Assembly (NCBI GenBank): GCA_928212115.1
Contig: CAKMRJ010000001.1
Location: 360,988,570-361,052,569, forward strand
Length of the DNA: 64,000 bases
DNA from: Lactuca virosa
Lineage: Eukaryota > Streptophyta > Magnoliopsida > Asterales > Asteraceae
Direction: 5' to 3'
Position 1 is the first letter of the stretch; each line of letters begins with the position of its first letter. Under the pieces are notes generated by a model that had not been told where the DNA came from, did no database searches, and was given only the letters and a program-made list of their open reading frames with translations. A program made the position numbers and the translations under genes. This document shows, piece by piece, positions 9,740 through 20,535 of the stretch.

Positions 9740-11300
9740 TGAAAAAGGAAAACCACCAGACAACTGATCCAATAGAACAACAACAACCAGAAAGTAGGCT
9801 TTTGTATGTTAGTTCCCAAGTTTGACCAAAATGCCCTTTAGTAAAAAGTTTATATAACCATCTTCTGATGATAAAAGATCCAAGTACCGTCCATACCATT
9901 CATGATCGAAGTCAAAAATTTACAAACATACAAACTAAATCTCTTTCAACTATGCACTTGACTAAAATACCCCTGCATCAGAACCTGCAAAATCAGAACC
10001 CAAAAGTACATTGTTACCTCTTTCACGTCATGCATATTAAAAGATGTAATGTTACATGTATTACATTGATATATGCATACAATAAATTATCAATACAAAT
10101 GTCATACTACAAACATTCAGCTTGCTATGAAAACCTTGACAAATACTAAGATAATCTCACGAAAACCAATTCTTACTTTGATATGCATGTGTTTTCTTTG
10201 AACAAATGTTTGCACTTATAGATCACATACATCATTCTAGTGCCTTGCTATTACAGTCAATCCTTAACAGTAACTGACATGATAGGCAAAAGAAACCTAC
10301 TGATAAACATAGCAGAATATGCTTTATGAAAACATACACATGAACATGGAAGTTTAAAAATCCATTCTAGGATCCGATACCACCAGTCACCAACAAAAAA
10401 TTCAGAGAAACTTTTAAAAATCTATACCTAATAGAAGCTTAACAGTGAGAAGACGGTCTGATTCACCTGTCGTTCAATGAAATGATTCAAACACAAGCCC
10501 TAATTTTAAAAGACGATAGCTATACTAAAAAAAAGAGAGTCAATTAGAATCCAAGCATGAAGTGTTAATTTGAAGCAGGAGATGAATAAATAAATCATGA
10601 CCTCTAGCCTTCAATTCAACTGGACAAAATATGTAGCCAATGGGGAAAGTCGGTGACATGAGGAGGTGGCGGCAAAGGGATATGTACAGGTGGCGAGCAG
10701 CTTCATCCAACATTGTTGTGATCATTGTCTAAGGAGGAAAAGTAGACTTCTAGACTGAAGGGCAAATATTTTCAATTAAATAGAAATAGGGTATTAAGAA
10801 TTGGGAATGGGAAGTATATAGCTAACAGTCGATGTGGGGAGAAAGAAGATGATGGCGTCAAGAAGCAAGATTAGGGAAAAGAAGGATACGAAGGGAAAGA
10901 GAAGATGTGGGGTTTCAAATTTTTGGGGATTTCCTTTCCCTCTAAACGCTACACGAGAAGATGCTCTGCTACAATGGTTGATTTTAACCTAGATACAGTA
11001 AGAAATTAGAACACGTCAAAGGAGTAGGGGGTCGATTTTTTTCATTGCCAAAACCTAAGTGTTATGAGAGAGATTATGAGAGGTGAAAGATTAGTCTGGT
11101 TTTTAGGGTAATGAATAAGGCTGTGGTTTGTTGGTGGCGGCGGGGGAGAAGAAGATAGCTCTAACGAAGGTCAGTGGTTATGTCTAGGGTTAGAGAGAGA
11201 GAGGATGGAGAGAATGGCTCTGTGCGATTTTACGAGAGATAAGGCAATCCATAGGAGAGAGTGTAGAAGCGGGGTATTCAAAATTTTAGAATTTTAGAGG
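9740..11300. other. CACTA interior without recognisable genes
   Basis: AT-rich up to about 10500, then more GC-rich and purine-rich to 11280. A minus-strand ORF of 61 codons at 10540-10725 has a cysteine-containing stretch of mixed composition that I cannot identify. No transposase motif was seen on either strand. Confidence 0.4.
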
Positions 11301-11329
11301 ATCCCTCTTAAAAATGCGCGTTTAGTTAA

Positions 11330-11545
11330 AAAAATATAAAGCGACATTTGTAGATGACACACACTTAAAATAAGCGCCCTTTGTGTTTTTAATTTTGTTT
11401 TGTTTGACACTAATTTTAGGGCACACATAAATGCGTGTCCTTTATCCTTCAAATTTTGGAAAACTGACATTAATTTTTAGGGCACGCACAAATGCGTGTC
11501 CTCTATCAGTGTGTGTCATTATTTGTACGTCGTAAAAGGCTGTTT
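11330..11545. repeat. CACTA subterminal repeats, right
   Basis: GACACACACT, GGGCACACATAAATGCGTGTCC and GGGCACGCACAAATGCGTGTCC mirror the left subterminal decamers. Two of them are near-palindromes with a 2-4-nt centre. Confidence 0.7.
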
Positions 11546-11556
11546 TTCTAGTAGTG

Positions 11557-11681
11557 GAGATTGTTGCAGGCAAGGTCAGGCCCCGAACTCCCTCATTCCG
11601 GGAGTTCAAGGCGTGTAGGGATCCAGAGTTTTTCGGGGTCAGGGACCCCATTGTTAGCCGACGCTGGGTGGCGGACATAGA
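11557..11681 (+). pseudogene. Element A gag, middle segment
   Basis: Continues the gag frame broken at 7169, through EIVAGKVRPRTPSFREFKAC, then RDPEFFGVRDPIVSRRWVAD, a well-known gag signature of plant chromoviruses (FREFKAC...DP..SRRW). The frame ends in the target site ATAGA (11677-11681) where element B inserted. After element B the same frame resumes at 32432 with NAQR-like coding. The 3 bp GAG at 11557-11559 is the CACTA duplication. Confidence 0.85.
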
Positions 11682-11874
11682 TGTGACAACCCGAAAATGT
11701 CTATCTGGTAAAGTGAACCAATTCAATCAAAAGTCAGACTTGTTTCTGCTATCTTTTAGCATTGTTAGGGGTCTGTTTGAGTGTTGTAAGCCTAATACAC
11801 TTAAGGATTGGGTGTAGGGGTGTGTCAGCTTAAGTTCATTGAGTTGCATTCAAGCTGGAAACTCCATCATAAGG

Positions 11875-12400
11875 AGTTTACGGCCGCAAACTAGAGTTTA
11901 CGGCCGTAAACTCTTGGTGGCCGTGAACTCCTCATGATAAGTATAGATTTCCTTTATTTCTTCATCATTCTTCACATCTTCAAGGCTGAAACTCATTTCT
12001 CTCTCAAGTATCATCAAGAACACTTCCATTTCTCTTCATTTTTTTTAAGTAACTCTTTCATTATTAGTTGATATCCTTCTTGATCTAGTGAAACCCTATG
12101 ATTTCATCCGTGAATTCATCTCTTTTGGGGGTTAGATCTTCAAATCACCAAGAACACCAAGAACACCTACTTGTTCTTGGGTCGTGAACACCCTAAGGAC
12201 CTCCAAAGTTTGAGTATACCTTCTATTATCTAGTTATCCATAAGAAACACTTGATTCCTAGCCATGACACAACCAATTAGTGAATAATCCTCAAGAGTTT
12301 ACGGCCGTAAACTCATCTCCCTTGGCCGTAAACTCATCTCCCTTGGCCGTAAACTCAAGTGTGGTCGTGAACACACCTTCCTTTGGTCGTAAACTCCCTT
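11875..12400. repeat. TTTACGGCCGTAAA palindrome clusters, element B LTR
   Basis: A perfect 20-bp palindrome GAGTTTACGGCCGTAAACTC lies at 11894-11913 and again at 12295-12314. Partial copies (GGCCGTAAACTC) repeat every 20-30 bp up to 12395. The 3' LTR has the matching clusters at 18485-18545 and 18897-19000, with C-to-T changes in some cores. Confidence 0.85.
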
Positions 12401-13511
12401 TAGTCAATCACATGTGATTGTAACACTTCATTTCAAGTGTTTCCTAGTCCCTAAGGATGTTTCCCTTCATATTAGTGGTGTTAAACACTAATAATATACA
12501 TATATGTATCAATATATGTCAATTAGGACTCGTTTGTGCCTCGGGACTTCATTCGCGGAACTTCTCATCCTTACGCGAATCTTCAGTTGAATCACCCACA
12601 TAAGGTGAGTTCATACCCCTATAATCAATCTTTTAAATGTTTTAAATGCTTTTAAGGGGGGGATACAAGTTGAACACAATGATAACTGTGTAAATGTTAT
12701 CTGTGATAAACGTCATTTGAAAGGATTTCTTATGTGTTTATAAGTGATCAAATCATTTCAAAAACCCTTTAAAAGTTATGTTGCTTTATTGTTTATAAAA
12801 CTCTATTTTTAAAGTACAATCATAACTTAGTAGATAACCGAGTCTTTTCTACAAATCAGAAACAGTACAAAACAAGCATACTAGTAAACTATAATAGGTA
12901 TAGTTTAGGGGTTCAAAACTTACAATAACAAGAAAAGGGAGGAACATAAAATAACTAGAACAGAAGGAACATACGATAACACGAACAAGATAATAATAAT
13001 GTGACACCACTACTTCACGGCTTAGTAATATACTTGTTAGGTCGCGTTTTGTAACCAGGGTCTCCTGGAGGCAGAACGGACATTGTGTGTATAGATCTAT
13101 ACGGGAATGACAAGCCCGCATCCAGACTGTTCGCTAAAGTTTGGCCGGCAGGCCAAAGGGTGACAAATGTCACATCAGCTTCGACGCCAGCAGGTCGTCG
13201 TGTTAAACACTTGTCGATCAGTATGGTTATAACCATATCACATTTAAACCTTAATTAACAACTGGTTTTAAGGTAGTTAGTGCTTCAGTAGTCACTTTAT
13301 ACAACATTACTGAATACTTTCATTTTCCCATTACATTCATATAGTGATCTTCACACATAAAAGGTAATGCAAACTATTTTCTAGTAAAGATAGTCTTAGA
13401 CTTGGGAAAACTTACATCATTGCAAAAGACAAACAAAACAGTCTAGTCTTAGTACATTCAGTTAGAAGGGGGCCTATAATGCTAACTTTATGATTCCTTG
13501 GTAGATATATC

Positions 13512-14290
13512 AGGGATATATATTAATCGGGTCCAGTAGACAGTAGGATGTGTGCTTTCCGCTTCATTTCCTGTTCCTTGTTTGGTTGTGGGCTTAGAGT
13601 AGATGCACCCAGTGTACTATCTATTCGGTCTTAGGTATATATATTCCGTATACACCAAGCAATCATAAGGAGTACCAGGTATGGGTCAGCTCATAGTATA
13701 CAAATTCAATATACCGTTTTCTAGTACAAAAACATACTCTTCAGATAGAACATTTAGTAGGCTAAACTAGAAACTTATCAGTAAAAGGGTTTAATTTATT
13801 TTATTAAACCAGTATAACTTAAAGGACCTTTAGTGGTTTATTCTATAATACATTAGTTTATACATCATGGTTCTATACAATTAATATCCGATAGGAAGTT
13901 GGATGTGTGCTCTCCACCTTACTTCCTGTTCCTTGTTTGGTTGTGGGCTTAGGGCAGATTCACACAATTAGCTATCCGTTCGATATTATATTATATATAG
14001 CTAGTATAAACTAAGTGATTATATAAGGAACTATTGTGGTTACCATTTTTAGTAAAGGAAATATATGATTTTATTAAAGAATGTTTTCATCAAATAAAGG
14101 AACTATTACAGTTAACTCCGTAAGTACCAAATGAATACGCCAGGGTTATATACAATGAAGATCTAACATGCAATGGGATGCGTGACTTCCACCTCATTTC
14201 CTGTTCCTTGTTTGGTTGTGGGCTTAGGGCAGATTCAGGCAACCGATTGTCTGTTTAATCTAGATTCTATATAACTTGTATCCATTTAGT
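13512..14290 (+). repeat. Three stem-loop modules in element B 5' LTR
   Basis: Conserved loop cores (CTGTTCCTTGTTTGGTTGTG) lie at about 13571, 13926 and 14202. Each is flanked by arms of 25-55 nt that pair with each other but differ among modules. For example, the second module pairs TAGTTTATAC near 13855 with GTATAAACTA near 14005, and GATAG with CTATC near the loop. Corresponding modules lie in the 3' LTR at 31135-31995. Confidence 0.8.
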
Positions 14291-14714
14291 ACTCATAGAA
14301 GGAATTGTAGAGTCATATTTACTTTCATTCATCTTATCAGAAGATATAGGATTTTCTGGAGGAACATGCAAATTTTTCTAAAAGAAATTACAACTTACTT
14401 TACATCACTAAAATACTTATGAACTCACCAGCGTAAATGATGATTTACTCTTTCAAAGTAACTTGTACTCTCAGGAGACTAGTAGATAGGTACGCGTACT
14501 GGGATTCAAAAGATGGAGCATAGTAGCTTTTTGTCTTGTTTTGTTATTTACTTTTGGAGTATAACTTTTGTGAATCACATACTTTGTAAACACTTTAATA
14601 TTAATGAAATGGTTTTTTGTTACTTTGATTACTATGATGCATGTGTTGTGATACTAAACATGACGTCCTCCGCCCCTGAACGTTTCCGCCATTCCGGTTT
14701 GGGGGTGTAACAGA

Positions 14715-14731
14715 TTGGTATCAGAGCATTG
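14715..14731 (+). other. Element B primer-binding site (initiator-Met tRNA)
   Basis: TTGGTATCAGAGCATTG lies 2 nt after the LTR end. It matches the complement of the plant initiator-Met tRNA 3' end. Confidence 0.9.
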
Positions 14732-15930
14732 TTTATAGTGAACTAAGTATATCAACCTATAAAAGATATACAACTATAAATGCAATGGGGCCTAAGTGCT
14801 CTGAATAAAAGTATATTTTAAAATATAACATTTTCTTATAAAAATATACATACCTTAATACATATATACATACTAGAACAAGTATCACAAGAAGAACAGA
14901 AGTATTTAAAGGTTGAACACTGCGGTCAAACCTGGACAGTTATGTAATCATATATGGGATCAATATAGCATGATCAACTATATTCATTTGAGATATGACC
15001 GACATGTGTTTGGGAGTGATGTGGTGTTGCAACAGTCTTAAAACTTACCTAACTCTATACACAAGGGATTTCTAGATCAGAACATAAAGTTGAAATACTA
15101 TGGGAGTATTTTATGATACTATAAGACAACAACAAGTTTAGAACATACCAAGTTCATTACAGTAAAATACTATAGGAGTATTTTAGGCACTATAAATAAC
15201 ATATGTGAAAATTTAAAAGACCCTTCTAGTAGGTCTATAATTCCGAAGTGTATACTCCCAAGGTTTTATATAATTGAGATTTTATAGACTTAGAATTTGT
15301 GATCTATGCTTCACTAACTGTTCTTTGTTTGGTTGTGGTTTTGGAGTAGGATCACTTATTCGAAGGTCTATTTAATCTTAAATTATATACAACATGTATA
15401 CATTGCACAATTATAGGAGGACCCGATAAGGATCACCCCATAAAGCTACACTTAACCTCATAAGATTCTTTAGACACTTCCATTCTTGCACGACAAACCC
15501 ATATAGGTGTAACCACTCCATCATAACACTCAACAGAGGAGTCAAGGAGGAACAAAAGGAGATTCAAGAAGAGTTTTCCAAGGAGGGATCAGCCGAAGAA
15601 ACTAAAACGTCCTATGCGTCACACTAATAAATAATAACCTTGATTGACTTAGTGAGCTAGTGGATACACTGCTCACATTATGTGTTAGAATTATTTCTTT
15701 TTCATGTAACTGGTAACAGTTATTCAATTCACAGAGATTCATTCGAGGATAGCCACTTCTGATTCATAAAGTTTATTTTAGATAGACTCCCTTTATGAAT
15801 TGTTTCCAGAACCCTGTGAAAGTCAGAACCACATACATTCAGAACTAGGATAACTTAGTCTTTCAGCTTTCGGCTTATATTCACTGCTATAGACTTATTT
15901 ACATCTCATCTTTGTATTCTTTTTAGCAAG
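14732..15930 (+). other. Element B leader with a stem-loop module and putative splice acceptor
   Basis: No ORF of note is present. A particularly well-paired stem-loop module occupies about 15268-15405. TTCTTTTTAG|CAAG at 15917-15930 looks like a splice acceptor exactly 4 nt before the gag ATG. With the LTR donor at 12605 it would define a 3.3-kb leader intron (12605-15926). Confidence 0.5.
15268..15405 (+). repeat. Stem-loop module in element B leader
   Basis: The left arm TATATAATTGAGATTTTATA (about 15278) and the reverse complement of the right arm (TATATAATTTAAGATTAAAT, about 15397) agree with few mismatches. The pairing continues through ATAGACTT/ATAGACCTT and GTGATC. The loop core is CTGTTCTTTGTTTGG at 15318-15332. 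Confidence 0.75.
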
Positions 15931-17139
15931 ATGCCTCCTCATAGATCAAATAGGCGCACTACTCCGATAACTCCAGCTCAAACTCCACTACCTCCTCCAC
16001 AATTCGATCCGGTAGCTATCCAAGTTGTAGTGGTTGCGGCTGTTACGACAACCCTAGCTCCATTCAACACGACCGGTACTAGCGGGAGTGGATCGGGTGT
16101 TAACTACACCCAAGGTGGTAGTCACGAGCACCCTAGGGGGTGTTCGTATAAGGACTTCATGAACTGCAAACCCAAATCCTTTAATGGAAATGAGGGAGTC
16201 ATTACTCTAATGCGATGGTTCGAGAAAATAGATTCGGTCTTCGAAATCTGTCTGTGCCCAGAAGGGAGCAAGGTGAAGTTTGTTGTCTGCACCTTCTCCG
16301 ACAGATCCCTAACATGGTGGAATAGCCATGTTAAGTCACTGAACCTATCAGTGGCTAACTCGATAGGTTGGGAGAACCTAAAAGAGATGATGTCGGAAGA
16401 ATTCTGCCCAAGGGGCGATGTTCAAAAGCTGGAACAAGAATTATGGGAGCACACCATGGTCGGTTCAGACATAGTGACCTACACTGACAGGTTTAGCGAC
16501 TCGACAGCACTGTGCCCCGGGATGGTTACCCCAGAGAGTAAGAAGATAGAAAGGTACATTTAGGGTTTAACTACCCCGATTCAAGGGGACGTACTGTCTT
16601 CTAACCCAACAACCTTCGATAGCGCCAAACGCCTGGCCCAGAGACTCATTGACCATGGAATCCGCCATGGCGTGGAGGTCCCTGTTCCCGAGCCATCAAA
16701 TGGAGGGGAATATATACGAAAGTCGGGGAACAAGAGGAAGGAGCGAACGACACAAGAACCCCCGCAGGAGCAACAAATGGGTACTATATACGCCGCCACA
16801 ACACCTGCTACTCCAGCACCTGCCAATCGATATGCTGCAACTCTCCCGAAGTGTGATGAGTGTAACTACCACCACACCGGAGTATGTCGGGAAATGCAAT
16901 GCCTAAATTGCCACAGGAAGGGGCACATTCCCCGGTTCTACAGGGCACCGACACAACCGATCTCCCAAGTTCCCGGAGTAGAAGTAAACCAGGCCTGCTA
17001 TGGCTGTGGTGAGACAGGGCACTACAAGAAGGATTGCCCGATAACGAACAACTCAAGCGCGGATGTACGAATTCTGATGATCACCGCAGGAGAAACTACC
17101 CTGGAATCACCAACGACCAGTGATACGTCTTCGAAATAA
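15931..17139 (+). pseudogene. Element B gag (one nonsense codon)
   Basis: Starts MPPHRSNRR at 15931, 4 nt after a splice-acceptor-like AG. A proline-rich N-terminus (TPLPPPQFDPVAIQ) and a Gly/Ser linker lead into the capsid-like domain with GCSYKDFMNCKPKSFNG, LMRWFEKIDSVFEI, LTWWNSHVKSL and ESKKIERYI. A TAG at 16561-16563 interrupts the frame where element C gag has Trp (TGG), so one substitution broke it. The frame stays open afterwards to 17139. The C-terminal part has CDECNYHHTGVC, then CLNCHRKGHIPRFYR (final Cys replaced), and a complete zinc knuckle CYGCGETGHYKKDC. About 400 codons in all, typical for chromoviral gag. It stops without any protease or RT following. Confidence 0.88.
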
Positions 17140-18291
17140 GAATTACTTTAAAATTTTAATTTATATGTATATAAGATTAAAATTTGGGGAAAATTTAAAA
17201 GTAATTATAATAACTCACTCATCTGAGCAAGTCACAACATTCGTAAGAGAACTAAAGATCCGTATAGGTAAGCTATGATGGCTTAGTATGTACATCATGG
17301 TTGTGCATAACTAAGATTTTGCAGGCTTAGAGTGAGTGATTCCGCCTCGTTTCCTGTTCCTTGTTTGGTTGTGGATTTAGGGTAGAGTCACTCAGTCGAC
17401 CGTCTTATTCATCTTAATTATACATAACTTGTATATGCCAGGCGATCATAGAGGTACCGAGGAGGATCATAATATAGAGTATCGACACTAGTTATCAAAG
17501 CACCTTCACTGTTAGAACTCGCTCATCGCGGTACGATTCGTGGAAGTGGTAATATCAAGGAGAAAACAGAAAGCACTAGAAAGTCTGCACAGAATAGATT
17601 GTCGAGCACACTTAGAATACATCATCGTATAACAAACGCTTCTTTCAAATCAACGTAACTTTTATTTCTGTAAAGAGTCCGTTGTCATCAGTCGTCATGG
17701 ATTGGCGTGGTGCTCACCATAGTATATTCATATATTCCGAAATTCCATCGCCTTAACCGACAAATTAATGAAATCCTCATCATTCGTAACGATAACCCAA
17801 CCTAGACCTCAGTATTGTATCTTGACTTCTAAACCCCGAAGAATTCATGCGAAGAGTACGTTGCCTTCCGAAACCTCGCCACCGTATACTCGGCAGACCT
17901 TTCCAAACTACCACTCGTCCAACAGATCAAGTTCAAGCACGGAGGCTAAGGACGAGTACATCCCACATATCACTATTAAGTGTATACGCGAGAGTGGTAT
18001 ATAATTATGATTATGCAGATTTAGTATGTGTGTTTCCGCCCTTTCTCCTGTTCCTTGTTTGGTTGTGGACCTGGGGAAGAGTCGCACATCCGACCGTCTT
18101 ACTAATCTTAATTATATGACTTGTATACACGAGGTGATGATAGATGGACCAAGTATGAGTCTTATCATGAGCGTCAGGGCAAAGTTGCCCAGGTCTACGA
18201 GTGATTATCCTGCCAATCAGAGAAACACAACCCCGGCAGTACTGCAAAGAAAGCTAATTTCGGGACGAAATTCCATCTAACGGGGGGATGA
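17140..18291 (+). other. Element B 3' untranslated region with two stem-loop modules and polypurine tract
   Basis: No pol homology was found in the frames examined. Two stem-loop modules lie at about 17287-17430 and 17995-18125. The end carries a small hairpin (AATTTCG-GGA-CGAAATT, 18256-18272) and a purine tract CGGGGGGATGA (18281-18291) directly before the 3' LTR. Element C has the same hairpin-tract arrangement. Small ORFs at 17768-18280 show no domain. Confidence 0.65.
17287..18125 (+). repeat. Two stem-loop modules downstream of element B gag
   Basis: Module one has arms GTTGTGCATAACTAAGAT and, as reverse complement, GTTATGTATAATTAAGAT, with loop core CTGTTCCTTGTTTGG near 17354. Module two has arms TATATAATTATGATTA and CATATAATTAAGATTA (reverse complement), with its core near 18048. 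The arms differ in sequence from the LTR modules but pair within each module. Confidence 0.75.
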
Positions 18292-19806
18292 TGTGACAAC
18301 CTGAAAATTTCTATCTGGTAAAGTCAACCAATTCAATAAAAAGTCAGACTTGTTTCTTTTCTCATTTAGCATTGTTAGGGGTCTTTTTGAATGTTCTAAG
18401 CCTCGTACAATTAAGAATTGGGTGTAGGGGTGTGTCAGCTTAAGTTCATTGAGTTGCATTCAAGCCGGAAACTCCATCACAAGGAGTTTACGGCCGCAAA
18501 CTAGATTTTACGGTCGTAAACTCTTGGTGGCCGTGAACTCCTCATGATAAGTATAGCTTTCCTTAATTTCTTCATCATTCTTCATATCTTCAAGGCTGAA
18601 ACTCATTTCTCTCTCAAGTATCATCAAGAACACTTCCATTTCTCTTCATTTTTGGAAGTAATTCTTTCATTATTAGTTGATATCCTTCTTGATCTAGTGA
18701 AACCCTATGATTTCATCCATGAATTCATCTCTTTTGGGGGTTAGATCTTCAAATAACCAAGAACACCTACTTGTTCTTGGGCCATGAACACCCTAAGGAC
18801 CTCCAAAGTGTGAGCATCTCTTTTATTATCTAGTTATCCATAAGAAACACTTGATTCCTAGCCACGAGACAAGCAATTAATGCATAATCCTCAAGAGTTT
18901 ACGACCGTAAACTCATCTCCCTTGGCCGTAAACTCATCTCCCTTGGCCGTAAACTCAAGTGTGGCCATGAACACACCTTCCTTTGGCCGTAAACTCCCTT
19001 TAGTCAATCACATGTGATTGTAACACTTCATTTCAAGTGTTTCCTAGTCCCCAAGAGTGTTTCCCTTCATATTAGTGGTGTTAAACACTAATAATATACG
19101 TATATGTATCAATATATGTCAATTAGGACTCGTTTGTGCCTCGGGACTTCATTCGTGGAACTTCTCATCCTTACGCGAATCTTCAATTGAATCACCCACA
19201 TAAGGTGAGTTCATACCCCTATAATCAATCTTTTAAATGTTTTAAATGCTTTTAAGGGGGGATACAAGTTAAACACAATGATAACTGTGTAAATGTTATC
19301 TGTAATAAACGTCATTTTAAAGGATTTCTTATGTGTTTATAAGTGAGCAAATCATTTCAAAAACTCTTTAAAAGTTATGTTACTTTATTGTTTATAAAAC
19401 TCTGTTTTTAAAGTACAATCATAACTCAGTAGATAATCGAGTCTTTTCTACAAATCAGAAACAATACAAAACAAGCATATTAGTAAACTATAATAGGTAT
19501 AGTTTAGGGGTTCAAAACTTACAATAACAAGAACAGGGAGGAACATACAATAACAAGAACAGAAGGAACATACGATAACAAGAACAAGATAACAATAATG
19601 TGAAACCACTACTTCACGGCTTAACAATATACTTGTTTGGTCGTGTTTTGTAACCAGAGTCTCCTGGAGGGAGAACAGACATTATATGTATAGATCTATA
19701 CGGGACTGACAAGCCCGCATCCCGACAGTTCGCTACAGTTTGGCCGGCAGGCCAAGGGGTGACAAATGTCACATCAGCTTCGACGCCAGCAGTTCGTCGT
19801 GTTAAA
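18292..19806 (+). repeat. Element B 3' LTR, first part
   Basis: Begins TGTGACAACC and is collinear with 11682-13206 of the 5' LTR, including the TTTACGGCCGTAAA clusters and the AAG|GTGAGT donor (GT at 19205). It is interrupted by element C, and the last five bases TTAAA (19802-19806) are its target duplication. The LTR resumes at 30828. Confidence 0.92.
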
Positions 19807-20301
19807 TGTTACACCCCGAAACCGATGGCGGAAACGTTCCGAGGCGGAGTGACGTCATGTGTAGTATCACAACCAATGAACATAGTAAGCATAGTAAGCA
19901 CAACCATTACATTACATAGAAATATTTACATTCGTTTGAAAACAAAGTACTACGAGTTTCATAGATACATTAGTTAGAACAAAAGTAGAGACGAGGCTTC
20001 TATACGCTCCGTCTTCTCCAAAAGATTGACAAGAGTACCTGTCTAATGAGAACCTGAGAATACAAGCAGTTTTAAAATATCAGCATAAAGCTGGTGAGTT
20101 CATAAGCATATTTTGTTAAGGAAAAATCGTTTATTTAATCCAATAATAAATAATTCATTTCCTTTTTGGTAAAAATTTAATGTAATGTCGAAAAAGCCAT
20201 CGTTACCGAGTTATGAAATACATAGGCATGTTTTTCCCAGAAAATCCCATATTTCCTAACATGTAAGTTGATTTAATTAAGATATGACAACCATAAGTTA
20301 T

Positions 20302-20535
20302 GACCCTGGAATTTACCATCCAGTACGAAAGTAGGTGGTTTTAATACGTAAAACTATAGATTAGATCCCTGGAATACCATCCAGTACGAAAGTAGGTAGT
20401 TTTAATACGTAAAACTATAGATTAGATCCCTGGAATACCATCCAGTACGAAAGTAGGTAGTTTTAATACGTAAAACTATAGATTAGATCCCTGGAATACC
20501 ATCCAGTACGAAAGTAGGTAGTTTTAATACATAAG
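20302..20535. repeat. 61-bp tandem units with paired hairpins, element C LTR
   Basis: Four units start at about 20302, 20364, 20425 and 20486. Each holds two small inverted repeats, CTGGAATACCATCCAG and TAGTTTTAATACGTAAAACTA, so each unit can fold into two hairpins. The other LTR has four matching units at 28391-28622. Confidence 0.85.

Larger units (their letters stand above)
7170..11556. mobile_element. CACTA transposon (non-autonomous) carrying host gene fragments
   Basis: A 4.39-kb DNA transposon in element A gag. The right end, read inward on the minus strand, begins CACTACTAGAAAAACAGC. The left end begins CAGTACTACAAAAACAAC, so the terminal inverted repeats agree over about 29 bp with three mismatches. 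The canonical CACTA is kept only at the right. It is flanked by a 3-bp target duplication GAG (7167-7169 and 11557-11559), the size expected for the En/Spm superfamily. Subterminal regions are packed with ACGACACGCA-type repeats. No transposase is recognisable, so it would have needed an autonomous partner. The interior holds a Notchless-like fragment with intron remnants. Confidence 0.9.
11682..14712 (+). repeat. Element B 5' LTR (3031 bp)
   Basis: Contains TTTACGGCCGTAAA palindromes in two clusters (11875-11935 and 12295-12395), a consensus splice donor AAG|GTGAGT with GT at 12605, a G run at 12656-12662, and three stem-loop modules (13512-14290). It has a short (TA)4-type tract near 13635 where the 3' LTR has a large expansion. 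The primer site follows immediately. Confidence 0.93.

Noticed and set aside
11442..11817. ORFs crossing the CACTA right end and the start of element B
   Set aside because: They span three different sequences joined by insertion; only the gag segment 11557-11681 is meaningful.
13512..14290. Stem-loop modules as ordinary MITEs
   Set aside because: Arms differ between modules while the loop is conserved, the opposite of a MITE family, and no target duplications were seen. Kept as the alternative hypothesis only.
20302..20535. Evenly spaced repeats as a CRISPR-like array
   Set aside because: Units are contiguous tandem repeats in a plant LTR with no unique spacers or cas genes.
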